Shown here: positions 1 to 8,007 of the stretch, piece by piece
How the letters are laid out: each line of letters opens with the position of its first letter
How positions within the stretch are numbered: position 1 is the stretch's first letter
NCBI GenBank assembly: GCA_965651905.1
Contig: CBFGUG010000013.1
Span: forward strand, 1 to 64,000
Direction: 5' to 3'
Length of the DNA: 64,000 bases
Source: SZUA-265 sp965651905
GTDB taxonomy: Bacteria > Myxococcota_A > Polyangia > Polyangiales > Polyangiaceae
The notes under the pieces: model-generated
The model's input: the letters and a program-made list of their open reading frames with translations, nothing else
What the model was told of the DNA's origin: nothing
Databases searched by the model: none
Made by a program: the position numbers and the translations under genes

Positions 1-1358
1 CGGACGATGACGACGACGAGCCGACGGACGATGACGACGACGAGCCGACGGACGACGACGAGCCGACGGACGACGACGACAGCACCGACGACGATTCGGA
101 TCCCATGCCCGTCGACTGTCCCGAAGTGGATGACCGCGAGCTAGTTTTCGTGGGTGGTGAGATCGACGAAGACACCACCTGGACCTGTGACAACAACTAC
201 GTGCTCGAAGAGATCACCTACTTCGTCGACGACTCGGTTCTGACCATCGAAGCAGGCGTCGAAATTTGGGGTGAAGACGGCAGCGCGTTGGTCATCACCA
301 ACGGCAGCCAGATTCAGGCGATGGGCACGGCTGACGCTCCCATCGTGATGACCAGTGCTGCCGAAATTGGCGAGCGCACGACTGGTGACTGGGGTGGCCT
401 AGTGCTGCTCGGCGACGCGCCGATCAACACGGGCGATACCGCTGAGGTCGAGGGCATCAACCCGACGGCGTCTGGCGGCTTGGGCTCCTACGGCGGTGAC
501 GACGAGGATCACAACTGTGGTACCTTGAAGTACGTGCGCGTCGAGTTCGCTGGCTTCGAGATCAGCATCGACAACGAGCTCAACGGTATCAGCGTTGCGG
601 GTTGCGGCTCCGAGACGCACCTGAGCTACGTTCAGGTTCACCGCGGCCAGGACGACGGCATCGAGTTCTGGGGTGGTTCAGCCAAGGCTGACCACATCGT
701 CGTCAGCAGCACCAGCGACGATTCAATCGACTGGGACTCTGGCTTCCAGGGCTGGATGCAGTTCGTTGCCATCATCCAGGATGCAGCGGACGCCGACAAC
801 GGCTTCGAGTCTGACAACAACGCTGACAGCACCGACGCGATGCCGCGTTCGATGCCCACCATCTACAACCTGACCACCGTTGGCGGTGGTGGTAACGGCA
901 TGGTGCTCCGCGTTGGTACCTGGGGCACCATCTACAATGCCATCATCACGGGCTACGGCGTGGCCATCGACGTTCGCGATGCGGCTTCGGTTGCTGGTAC
1001 CCAGGAAGATCCCCCAGCGCTGACCGTCGAAAACAGCATCTTCTTCAACAATGGTGCGGACGGCGAAACCCACTTCGGAGCCGAAGAGGGTGAGGCCGAC
1101 AACGACGAAGGTTTCGACGAGTCCGAGTTCTTCATGGACTCTGCTCGCAACAACCAGTTCGATGTCGACCCGATGCTCGGCGACATCGACGACCTGGATG
1201 CGCCCGACTTTGTCCCTGCAGAGGACAGCCCCGCTGCAGAGGGTGGTGCTGAGCCCGAAGACAACGGTTTCTTCGATGCGTCCGCGACGTACATCGGCGC
1301 GTTCGAGCCCGGTGGCGAAGACTGGACTGCAGGTTGGACCGCATACCCCCAGAACTGA
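1..1358 (+). CDS. Secreted/surface protein with acidic repeat linker and beta-helix-like body (5' end outside window)
   Basis: The reading frame is open from base 3, so the true start and any signal peptide lie upstream of the window. The first ~33 codons are Asp/Glu/Pro/Thr only, in units of D5EPT and D3EPT, a typical low-complexity linker between a lipid anchor or signal peptide and a folded domain. The body (from about residue 35) is rich in Gly, Asp, Asn and short beta-strand-like segments, with motifs such as YVRVEFAG, GIEFWGGSA and GTIYNAIITG. It resembles the parallel beta-helix-like surface proteins found in myxobacteria and Bacteroidetes. There are few Cys and no catalytic motif I recognise. 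Function is unknown; surface or secreted location is inferred from composition. A strong stem-loop follows 89 bp after the stop. Confidence 0.8.
   Translation, partial: DDDDDEPTDDDDDEPTDDDEPTDDDDSTDDDSDPMPVDCPEVDDRELVFVGGEIDEDTTWTCDNNYVLEEITYFVDDSVLTIEAGVEIWGEDGSALVITNGSQIQAMGTADAPIVMTSAAEIGERTTGDWGGLVLLGDAPINTGDTAEVEGINPTASGGLGSYGGDDEDHNCGTLKYVRVEFAGFEISIDNELNGISVAGCGSETHLSYVQVHRGQDDGIEFWGGSAKADHIVVSSTSDDSIDWDSGFQGWMQFVAIIQDAADADNGFESDNNADSTDAMPRSMPTIYNLTTVGGGGNGMVLRVGTWGTIYNAIITGYGVAIDVRDAASVAGTQEDPPALTVENSIFFNNGADGETHFGAEEGEADNDEGFDESEFFMDSARNNQFDVDPMLGDIDDLDAPDFVPAEDSPAAEGGAEPEDNGFFDASATYIGAFEPGGEDWTAGWTAYPQN
3..80 (+). repeat. In-frame acidic tandem repeat (24-bp and 18-bp units)
   Basis: Two near-identical 24-bp units (3-26, 27-50) encode DDDDDEPT. 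A shortened 18-bp unit (51-68) encodes DDDEPT, and a further Asp run follows. All units keep the reading frame of the enclosing gene. The array probably continues upstream of the window. Confidence 0.85.
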
Positions 1359-1446
1359 GCATTCAGCTGAACTACTGACGTAGCGGGGGGCTTTCGGGTC
1401 GGCGCTTCCGAAGGAAGCGGCGGCCCGAAGGCGACCTGCGCTGAAG

Positions 1447-1480
1447 CGAGAGACGGGTCCCAATCGGGGCCCGTTTCTCG
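1447..1480 (+). terminator. 15-bp stem-loop, likely transcription terminator of the first gene
   Basis: Bases 1447-1461 pair with 1466-1480 across a 4-base AATC loop, with two G-T pairs and no mismatch. The 3' arm contains TTTCTCG and is followed by TT. It lies 89 bp after the stop at 1358. A smaller perfect hairpin, CGCTTCC-GAA-GGAAGCG, sits at 1403-1419. Confidence 0.7.
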
Positions 1481-1511
1481 TTGGGGTTTCGGGTGACGCA
1501 GCGCCGCGGGG

Positions 1512-1661
1512 TGCGTGCGTGGGGTGACGCTGAGTGATGCTCGTGTGCGTTACGGGATGCGCGGGGTGACGCGGGGCTGAGTGATGCTCGTGTTCGGGGC
1601 GCAGGTCGCTGCGTGCGTGGGGTGACGCTGAGTGACGCTCGTGTGCGTTACGGGATGCGCG
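1512..1661. repeat. 52-bp direct repeat (two full copies and a partial middle copy)
   Basis: Copy 1 spans 1512-1563 and copy 2 spans 1610-1661, differing at one base (GTGATGCTCG versus GTGACGCTCG). Between them, 1564-1595 carries a shortened copy containing GGGTGACGC and CTGAGTGATGCTCGTGT. The spacing is 98 bp. The array is noncoding and rich in GTGACGC and GCGTTACG words. Confidence 0.8.
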
Positions 1662-1863
1662 TTTACAATGCGCGCGGGGCGTGGCTGCGGTTCGGGCGAG
1701 TGAGCCCAGGGAAACCTAGGGGGTGGGACGCGATGAACCGCGCGCCCGTTCACTCTTCGGCGCCAGAAAACCACAAGAACAGTCACGTGCGAATGGTGTT
1801 GCTGACACGCTGCCGCTTCGCGCCACAGAGACGCTGCGTTGGGTGGCGGCGCGTGCTTCGAGT

Positions 1864-3195
1864 TCAGCGGGTGCCGCCAATGCGGATTTCGCAACCGAAC
1901 TCGACGCTGAGCTGACCCTGGTTGGAAGCGTCGGCCTTGATGTCTTCGCACACGGTGCTGCACATTTCGATCAGGGTGGGGTTGTCTGCGTTGTCGTAGT
2001 GCCAGCCGAATTGATCGTCACACTCAGGGTCGTAGGTGAACTCCGTCGTGCCCATCATGTTGCTGTAGCTGACGTTGACCTTGTCCTTGTCGAACACTTG
2101 GCCTTCGGGTGGATCGGGAATTTGGACGTTGCAGGTAAACGCGCTCTCGCGAATTTGCTCCACGACCTGCTTGAAATCCGCCGATGTTTGTTCGGGGTCA
2201 CCCGTGTCGATGATGAACGCTTGCCCCGTGCCTCCGCGTTCGGCGATCAGGTGCAGGTTGGCGATGCCGTCCGCGTCGGGATCTCCGCCCGTGGTGCTGC
2301 CATCGGGTGTATCGACGCCGATCACGTAGGTTGGGAATTCGTCGGCAACCTCTCCAGCTACCTCCGCGACGTTGTTGATGTCGTTTTGTTCGTCGCTACA
2401 CGTGGTCGGAACCCCGTCGGTGACGAGCACGATCACGTAGTTGTTCGACGTGTCTTCGGCAGCCATCGCACGAACGTTGGCGATCGTCCCCTCGAGTACG
2501 GGCATCGTGGGCGTTCCCAAGCGGTCGGGATTTACGCCGTCGATGGCTGTAGAAAAGTCGGTCGAGGGAAGGGCGGTAAGCGCCACATCGGGGGTTTCGT
2601 AGGTGTTGCTTTGGCAGGACGCGCCGCCACCGCCACCGCCACCGCCACCGCCCCCTCCGCCCGAGGGGAAGAAGGTGAGCGTCGCCAAGAGTCCGTCGGA
2701 GGCTTGGTCTTCGAAGAATGCTTTGGTCGCGGCGATGACTGGCTCCCACTTGAGCGTGCGGATTTCCTCGTTGAGCCCCATGCTACCCGAGACGTCGAAC
2801 GCAAACGCCAAGACTACGTCTTGAAGTTCCGTGCCTTCGGAGGACGAAGCGCATTCCATGTTCAGCTCGGCTTCCGCCTTCGCTTGGTCGGCTTCGTTTT
2901 CGACGATCACGTCGTTGATTTCTTCGCTGAATGGTGGGGTGACCGCGACGCTGCCACCGCTGGTGTCGTTGCCGGCGGTCGGGTTGGCGCCGTCTGTTTC
3001 GTCGCCCGCCCCGACATCGGGATCGCTGCCCGACGCGGGCTCACCAGACCCATCTGCAACCGCGTCGTCGGTAGCGGATTGACTGACTTCCTGGCCGTCT
3101 CCGTTCGGGTTCTCACTCGCACAACCTGTGACGCAGAGGGAAGCTGCGGCCAGGGAACAGATGGCGGCTGTGGCAAAACGGGGTACAGCGTTCAT
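1864..3195 (-). CDS. VWA-domain lipoprotein
   Basis: 443 aa. I place the start at 3195 (ATG) because it gives a clean lipoprotein signal with Cys25 in the context VTGC and has AAGGA about 9 bases upstream; an ATG 14 codons earlier would spoil this. Residues 26-120 are a Ser/Gly/Asp/Glu linker. A von Willebrand factor A domain follows, starting VVLAFAFDVSGSMG with MIDAS residues D134, S136 and S138. A run of 13 glycines (residues 179-191) interrupts the domain, right after the LATLTFFPS strand. The C-terminal part has several Cys. Likely role: envelope-anchored, metal-dependent adhesion or scaffolding. Partner unknown. Confidence 0.85.
   Translation of the reverse strand: MNAVPRFATAAICSLAAASLCVTGCASENPNGDGQEVSQSATDDAVADGSGEPASGSDPDVGAGDETDGANPTAGNDTSGGSVAVTPPFSEEINDVIVENEADQAKAEAELNMECASSSEGTELQDVVLAFAFDVSGSMGLNEEIRTLKWEPVIAATKAFFEDQASDGLLATLTFFPSGGGGGGGGGGGGGASCQSNTYETPDVALTALPSTDFSTAIDGVNPDRLGTPTMPVLEGTIANVRAMAAEDTSNNYVIVLVTDGVPTTCSDEQNDINNVAEVAGEVADEFPTYVIGVDTPDGSTTGGDPDADGIANLHLIAERGGTGQAFIIDTGDPEQTSADFKQVVEQIRESAFTCNVQIPDPPEGQVFDKDKVNVSYSNMMGTTEFTYDPECDDQFGWHYDNADNPTLIEMCSTVCEDIKADASNQGQLSVEFGCEIRIGGTR
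2623..2661 (-). repeat. GGC/GGT codon tract encoding 13 consecutive Gly
   Basis: Read on the minus strand this is thirteen glycine codons in a row, with GGTGGC alternating in the middle. It lies inside the VWA domain of the lipoprotein gene, between a core strand and the next Cys-containing segment. The repetitive DNA makes it prone to length change in steps of 3 or 6 bp. Confidence 0.9.
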
Positions 3196-3510
3196 GATCG
3201 GGTCCTTCGAAAGTAGAAGCATGGCGGCGCGCGTCAAATTACCAATGGCTCGATTGGCGATCGGTGTCGGTGTCTTCCATTGTGATCAATCTGGACGCCC
3301 CCGCGAGGGTGATTCGTGCTCTATGACACAAAACTGATCAGACGATCGTTGCGGTTGTCGTTCGCAATCGGGGTTGGTTGAAAACCTCCTCCCAAGACAA
3401 AATACACACTGTGCATGAGAGCCGTACGTTGCGGATTTCTGGCGTGGTCGCGCTGGAACTTTCTCGTGTGAAGCAACGTCAGTGAATTGGCCACGCGCCG
3501 CGGTGTCCGT
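3196..3510. other. 315-bp gap: probable promoter region of the VWA lipoprotein gene
   Basis: It lies between two minus-strand genes. It is locally AT-richer than its surroundings, especially 3240-3420. It carries a small inverted repeat CCAAT-N6-ATTGG at about 3242-3257. I cannot identify confident -35/-10 boxes and see no gene here. Confidence 0.4.
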
Positions 3511-5022
3511 TCAGGGTGGCGGCCCGATTTCGCGGGACAGCGACCGTTTGGTCTCGCGTTCCCACGTGCGCAGCAGCGCGTCGACCCGCGTCGCCGAGAG
3601 CTCAGCCCAAGTCAGACGCTCGAGCACGATCGCCAGTTTCCACCCGACGGGTCGATCGTCGGCTGAGCTGACGTCCCCATTCAGGCTCTGGGCCACGTAT
3701 TCCCAAGCCACCACGATGTCCACCAGCGTCGCGCACGAGTCGCGTGACTCATCCCAATGCTGGTCGAGGTTGCACGGATCACTTTCGCTCGGTTGTTCGG
3801 GCAGTTGCGGGGGCACCTGCCGCCCAGCGGCGAGCGCGCGTTCGAGCGCGGCGTTCTCACTGCGGAAGCGGCGACGCTGCTGCAAGTAACGTCGCATGTT
3901 GGAGTGCTTGAAGCGCCCGAGCAGTGAGGCCTCCACGGGGTTGAGCGCTTCCCACAGGGCTCGTGCCGTGGCCTCGCCATCAGGTAGCTCCCAGCCGCTG
4001 CGGGCACTCGTCTGGGGTGCGTAGGTCGCGCGCCAGCGCGCGACACCGTCCAACAACTGTGCGCGCACCGAGTCGGACGAAGCAGAGCTCGGGTCAGTCC
4101 CGTAGTGGCGTGCGCGTCGTGCGACGTTCTCGAACGCGCGTTGCACGCGCTGACTCACCTTCTCGCGTCGTATGCCCGCCTCGACCACCGCATCGAGGTA
4201 CTCGGGTAGAGTGACCACGTCCGTGTACCCGACGCCATCATGCATGGCGCGCGGGTGCCCGTCGAAACTCAGCTGGTCGTTCAGGCCTGCAGCGGAATAC
4301 ACCGCGGGCCCGAGCCGCTTGCGCGCGAGTTGGCAGGCACTGGCGTTGCAACGGGCGCTCGGCTCCGTTTCACACGCGGCGCAGGCGCTCGGCGTGATGG
4401 GACCCATCTTCAGGTTTGCGTGAGCGTGCCCCGCGTCGGAGTACGGACCCACCCCTTCCAATGCGCGCAGCACGCTTGCGAGCTCTGGGTCGTGACGACT
4501 CAGGCGCAGCGCGGGGATCGCGACCTCTACGAGCAGCCAATGCTGGAGGAAGTGAACGACGTCCAGGTCAGCCCCCACCGCTGTGCCTCGTAGGTCGACC
4601 TCGCGCAATTGCTTGGCCAGTGCTGCGTCCCACGTCGCGATTACGTCGATGAACTGGATCAGCCGTGGGTGCGGCGCTTCAGGCGAGGGTGAAGTCGGAG
4701 TTTTGGGCTGCGACGCGGGTGCTTTTGATGGCGAAGGCTGTGATGGCGCGGCCTGTGAGGCGGAGGGTGCGGCGCCGGATTTCGTCGAGTGGGGGGCCGA
4801 GTTGGGCCGAGCGTCGGCGTTCAGCGGCTCGGGCGACGTGGTCTCGGTCGACGTTGCCGCTGCGGAAGGCTGCGCGTGGGACGCGACGCTCATCGAGGGG
4901 TCGCGATCGGACGGCGTCGCACAAGTGATGGTTGCCAGCCCCGCCCAAGCGAGCAGCCAGCGTCGCGAGCCCGCCCGACGAGGCTGCAAAGACGTTTCTC
5001 GGGCGGCTACGTGAGAGACCAT
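3511..5022 (-). CDS. Hypothetical secreted or membrane-anchored protein with Pro/Ser/Ala linker
   Basis: 503 aa from the ATG at 5022. I preferred this to an ATG 20 codons upstream because it puts a basic then hydrophobic segment (RRAGSRRWLLAWAGLATITC) near the N-terminus. That looks like a signal sequence, with a poor lipobox ending in Cys. Residues ~35-115 are a Pro/Ser/Ala/Thr-rich linker. The rest is helical, Arg-rich and Trp-containing, with a small Cys cluster (CAAC...CNASAC). I recognise no family and no catalytic motif. It is flanked by noncoding gaps on both sides, so it is probably monocistronic. Confidence 0.7.
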   Translation of the reverse strand: MVSHVAARETSLQPRRAGSRRWLLAWAGLATITCATPSDRDPSMSVASHAQPSAAATSTETTSPEPLNADARPNSAPHSTKSGAAPSASQAAPSQPSPSKAPASQPKTPTSPSPEAPHPRLIQFIDVIATWDAALAKQLREVDLRGTAVGADLDVVHFLQHWLLVEVAIPALRLSRHDPELASVLRALEGVGPYSDAGHAHANLKMGPITPSACAACETEPSARCNASACQLARKRLGPAVYSAAGLNDQLSFDGHPRAMHDGVGYTDVVTLPEYLDAVVEAGIRREKVSQRVQRAFENVARRARHYGTDPSSASSDSVRAQLLDGVARWRATYAPQTSARSGWELPDGEATARALWEALNPVEASLLGRFKHSNMRRYLQQRRRFRSENAALERALAAGRQVPPQLPEQPSESDPCNLDQHWDESRDSCATLVDIVVAWEYVAQSLNGDVSSADDRPVGWKLAIVLERLTWAELSATRVDALLRTWERETKRSLSREIGPPP

Positions 5023-5253
5023 CGGCGTGTGCTGACCATACCACTCGGGGTCGGCGTGCACGCGGCTGCACAACCTGTGCAAGCAGCCGCGCGGGCCCGT
5101 GAATCCCCCTGCTCAGCACTGCCGCGAGGGAGACGGCCCGACAACAGAAAAGTTAGCATTTACAATAATTTGCATGCATCGGTTCAGCATCCCCGTGCCT
5201 TGGCATGGGTGCTGCTCTTCACCCGACCAACCCAACCCCAACCCGGACATCAC
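5023..5253. promoter_or_regulatory. Divergent intergenic region with AT-rich core
   Basis: This region separates a minus-strand gene (start 5022) from a small plus-strand gene (start 5254). An AT-rich block at about 5143-5180 (AAAAGTTAGCATTTACAATA and following) stands out from the GC-rich surroundings and is the likely promoter area for one or both genes. No operator or precise promoter can be assigned. Confidence 0.3.
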
Positions 5254-5436
5254 ATGACGACTCTTACTTCGATTCTTGCCGCCTGCTTCATCACCTTCTT
5301 CGCTCTCATCCCATTGGTTGCGCTGGCTGCGATGTTTCGCGCTGCCCAGCGACACCACGAAACCTCACGCGCGGTGCGGGCGGTCACCATCGAACACGGC
5401 CCTTCGACCCTCAGTCCTGTCGCGCTCGGGGCGTGA
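5254..5436 (+). CDS. Small single-pass membrane protein
   Basis: 60 aa from the ATG at 5254. Residues 6-28 form one strongly hydrophobic helix (ILAACFITFFALIPLVALAA). A short basic stretch (FRAAQRHHETSRAVR) and a polar tail follow, so an N-out/C-in topology is expected. No recognised family. The frame continues upstream without a better start, and there is no clear Shine-Dalgarno sequence. It could be a real microprotein or a chance frame; the amino-acid pattern favours real. Confidence 0.5.
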   Translation: MTTLTSILAACFITFFALIPLVALAAMFRAAQRHHETSRAVRAVTIEHGPSTLSPVALGA

Positions 5437-5517
5437 GACCCCGCGCGCCGCGTGAAGGGGTGTCACGCTCGTCGCCGATTTTCGTGACGCCGTAGGCTGT
5501 GCCACACTCCGCGCAGC

Positions 5518-5937
5518 ATGAAGTACTTGCACACGATGGTTCGCGTTTCCGACCTGGATGCGTCGCTTGATTTTTATTGTAACAAGTTGGGCCTGACCGA
5601 GCTGCGGCGCAAGGAAAGTGCTGGTGGAAGATTTACGCTAGTGTTTCTCGCGGCGCCTGGCGACGAGTCCGCTCAGATCGAACTGACGTACAACTGGGAC
5701 CCCGAGGAATACTCGGGTGGTCGCAACTTCGGGCATCTGGCGTATCAGGTCGACGACATCTACGCGCTGTGTCAGCGCCTCAGCGACGCAGGGGTTACGA
5801 TCAATCGTCCTCCGCGCGATGGGCACATGGCGTTCGTGCGTTCACCCGACGGGATTAGCGTCGAGTTGCTGCAGAAGGGGGATTCGTTGCCACCTCAGGA
5901 ACCGTGGGCGTCGATGCCGAACACGGGCGTCTGGTAG
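5518..5937 (+). CDS. gloA: Lactoylglutathione lyase (glyoxalase I)
   Basis: 139 aa, close to the usual length of bacterial GloA (~135 aa). A single vicinal-oxygen-chelate fold with the four metal ligands expected for the family: H5 (KYLHTMVRV), E55 (QIELTYN), H73 (NFGHLAYQV) and E116 (ISVELLQK). Known role of the family: isomerises the methylglyoxal-glutathione hemithioacetal to S-lactoylglutathione in the cytosol. Retention of H5, E55, H73 and E116, together with the short Ni-type length, argues for the Ni/Co-dependent class. It stands alone, convergent with the following minus-strand gene. Confidence 0.92.
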   Translation: MKYLHTMVRVSDLDASLDFYCNKLGLTELRRKESAGGRFTLVFLAAPGDESAQIELTYNWDPEEYSGGRNFGHLAYQVDDIYALCQRLSDAGVTINRPPRDGHMAFVRSPDGISVELLQKGDSLPPQEPWASMPNTGVW

Positions 5938-5998
5938 GCGCCGAGGCGATGGTGGCGTCACGACTCGTTCTGTCTCGTTCGCCATCGTCGTGCATGCA

Positions 5999-7918
5999 TC
6001 ACGGCGCGGCGTGGCGCGTCTTGAAAACTACGCGGTAGTCGAACTCACCCACCCAGAACTGGTCAGTGAGGACCTGGACGTCGAAACGCTGGGCTTCGGG
6101 AAGCCGATTGAGCACCTTCGCCTTGCCGCAATACGAGCCGTCGTCACTCACTGAGTTGTTCGCAAACTCCACGCCCGCCGCGTCGTAGACGATGATGCCT
6201 ATGTCCAAGTCCTCGGGTGCGCAGCGCGACACCGCGGGATCGTCGGGCAAGGTGTCGATCAGTAACTCGTGACGACCAGGCACTTCGACGCTGTACCAGT
6301 CGTGGTCGACCTCGGACAATGACCCAGTGAAGGCGACCGCACCGAAAGCACCTTGGGGGCGCACGTCGGTTGCACCTTCCAGGGTGTTGTTGGCGGGTTC
6401 GGCTTCCGTGCCGAGCACTTCGACGAAGTCCACCTCGACGCGGTGGTTGTCGAAGGACGCGGAGCCCAATGGGTCGCTCACGCTGAGCACGTGATCCCCC
6501 ATGGGTACATTGACCGCAAACGCGGCGCACCCAAACGGCCAGTAGCCGCGCAGCAACGTGTCTTGCATGTCGTTCAGCGATGCTTCGATGCGGGGTGCCT
6601 CCACGCAACCTGCGCCCGAAGGCGTGTCGAACACGGACACGAACACGATCGAGTCTTGGGCTGCCCTGACGACGAACTCGTCGCGTTCATCTGGGGACTG
6701 CAACGAGCCGCCGAGCAACGTGTCGCTGCTCACCACCAGCACGTCATCAGTGGCGTGTGTCACTGCGTCTTCTGGGGTGTCGTTGGGTTCGATTTCGCTG
6801 ATGAACTCGCGCTGGCACTGGGCGTTGCAGCCGTCGTCAGGGCCCGTGTCTTCGCAGCCCTCCGAGGGGACGTCGACGAAGCCGTCACCGCAGCTGGGGA
6901 TGCGTTGACATTCCTCGCAGTTCTCACTGCCGTCACAGGTTTCTTCGCCTTGCAGCACGCCGTCACCACATTCGGAGACGTAGCTGACTTCGAGCAGGTA
7001 TTCGTCGAAGCTGGGCTTGCTGGTATTGGCGCGCAGGCGCAGGTAGTAGATGCCTGGTGCCAAGCTCCGTGCGTTGCTTTGCAGCCGTGAGTCGAAGTAG
7101 GCGCAGCCGTCGGTTCCCGTGCCACTGACCACTTCGCTGCCTGCGGCGTTCAGCAGGTCGACGTCCATTGCAAACTCGTTACAGCCGATCACGTCTGGAT
7201 CGTCGCTGGTATCGTGGACGCGCACCGTGAGGTGAGTGGGATAGAGCAGCTCGAGCTGGAAGATGTCGACTTCGGTCGTGGGGTAAAGCGTTCCGCGGAC
7301 GCTTGCCGAGCCGTGGCCGAGGTCGTTGGCGACACTCAGCGCGTTGTTGTTCTCCACCTCGGTGAACTGGCGCGCTGTGCCGCCGTCGAACTCGGGAAAC
7401 GCACTACCTGGCGGCAACTGGACTTCCGCGTCCGACGCGTCGACGGCCACGGCCGCGTCGACGGGAGCTGCGTCGTTTGCAACAGGGAGCACCTCCGCGT
7501 CCGTGGCGGCTCCCGAGTCGGCGGTCTCGTTCGGGAGCATCGAAGCGTCGGGCGAGGCGCCGCTATCCGAGTCGTCGATTACCTCGGGCACTCCGGCTTC
7601 AGCAGGTACGTTGGTTTCCGCGTCCGCGGCGCGATCATCTGTCGACGCGTCCTGGGCGGTCTCGGCACGTCCCGCGTCGGAATCGCTCGTCGTGTCGTCA
7701 TCGACGTCGGAGGGCCCTGAGTCCGCCACGTCGTCGTCCCGGGTGACGCCCGTGTCTGTATCCTCGTGGGAAGCGTCTCGCTCGGTTGCGGGGGGTTCCA
7801 GCTCGGGGTCGGCGTCGCTACTACAGCCCGCGAGTGCGAGTTGCAGCGCCGTGACCACAAACCCGGCGCGGGTAGCTGCTGTGGTGAGTTTGGACGTGAA
7901 TGGGCGTCGTTCGGCCAT
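5999..7918 (-). CDS. Cys-rich myxobacterial lipoprotein with beta-sandwich repeats
   Basis: 639 aa. The ATG at 7918 is chosen because it yields a lipoprotein signal with lipobox LAGC (ALAGCSSD) about 30 residues in. A long Asp/Ser/Ala/Glu linker of ~150 residues follows. The body has three similar beta-rich units, each containing a phrase like 'D..V/I.C' and a segment like HLTVRVHDTSDDP, VFVSVFDTPSG or ELLIDTLPDDP, as in bacterial pre-peptidase C-terminal (PPC)-like domains. Between units 1 and 2 lies a Cys-rich block (CGDGVLQGEETCDG...CGDGFVDVPSEGCED) typical of the myxobacterial Cys-rich repeat (DUF4215/TIGR02232 type). Likely envelope-anchored and extracytoplasmic. Its start faces the gene at 8008, leaving an 89-bp divergent promoter region. 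Confidence 0.85.
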   Translation of the reverse strand: MAERRPFTSKLTTAATRAGFVVTALQLALAGCSSDADPELEPPATERDASHEDTDTGVTRDDDVADSGPSDVDDDTTSDSDAGRAETAQDASTDDRAADAETNVPAEAGVPEVIDDSDSGASPDASMLPNETADSGAATDAEVLPVANDAAPVDAAVAVDASDAEVQLPPGSAFPEFDGGTARQFTEVENNNALSVANDLGHGSASVRGTLYPTTEVDIFQLELLYPTHLTVRVHDTSDDPDVIGCNEFAMDVDLLNAAGSEVVSGTGTDGCAYFDSRLQSNARSLAPGIYYLRLRANTSKPSFDEYLLEVSYVSECGDGVLQGEETCDGSENCEECQRIPSCGDGFVDVPSEGCEDTGPDDGCNAQCQREFISEIEPNDTPEDAVTHATDDVLVVSSDTLLGGSLQSPDERDEFVVRAAQDSIVFVSVFDTPSGAGCVEAPRIEASLNDMQDTLLRGYWPFGCAAFAVNVPMGDHVLSVSDPLGSASFDNHRVEVDFVEVLGTEAEPANNTLEGATDVRPQGAFGAVAFTGSLSEVDHDWYSVEVPGRHELLIDTLPDDPAVSRCAPEDLDIGIIVYDAAGVEFANNSVSDDGSYCGKAKVLNRLPEAQRFDVQVLTDQFWVGEFDYRVVFKTRHAAP

Positions 7919-8007
7919 GGCGTTTGGGCTCGCCCAGCGATCCGATCGTGCTTCGAGGCTCTGGGTTCGCTCGGCAGGCTGTGATATCGCAGAAAGCGGA
8001 GCCTGGC

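Larger units (their letters stand above)
1359..1863. other. 505-bp gap between convergent genes: terminator plus degenerate repeats
   Basis: This stretch separates the first gene (plus strand) from the VWA lipoprotein gene (minus strand). It contains two hairpins near 1403-1480 and a set of direct repeats at 1512-1661. I see no convincing coding frame: reading frames here consist of repeats of GTGACGC-like words and have no usable start signal. Confidence 0.6.

Noticed and set aside
1723..3216. A 497-codon plus-strand frame opposite the VWA lipoprotein gene
   Set aside because: It mirrors the minus-strand gene, which has a lipobox, MIDAS motif and ribosome site. The plus-strand product is Val/Gly/Arg-rich with no recognisable domain.
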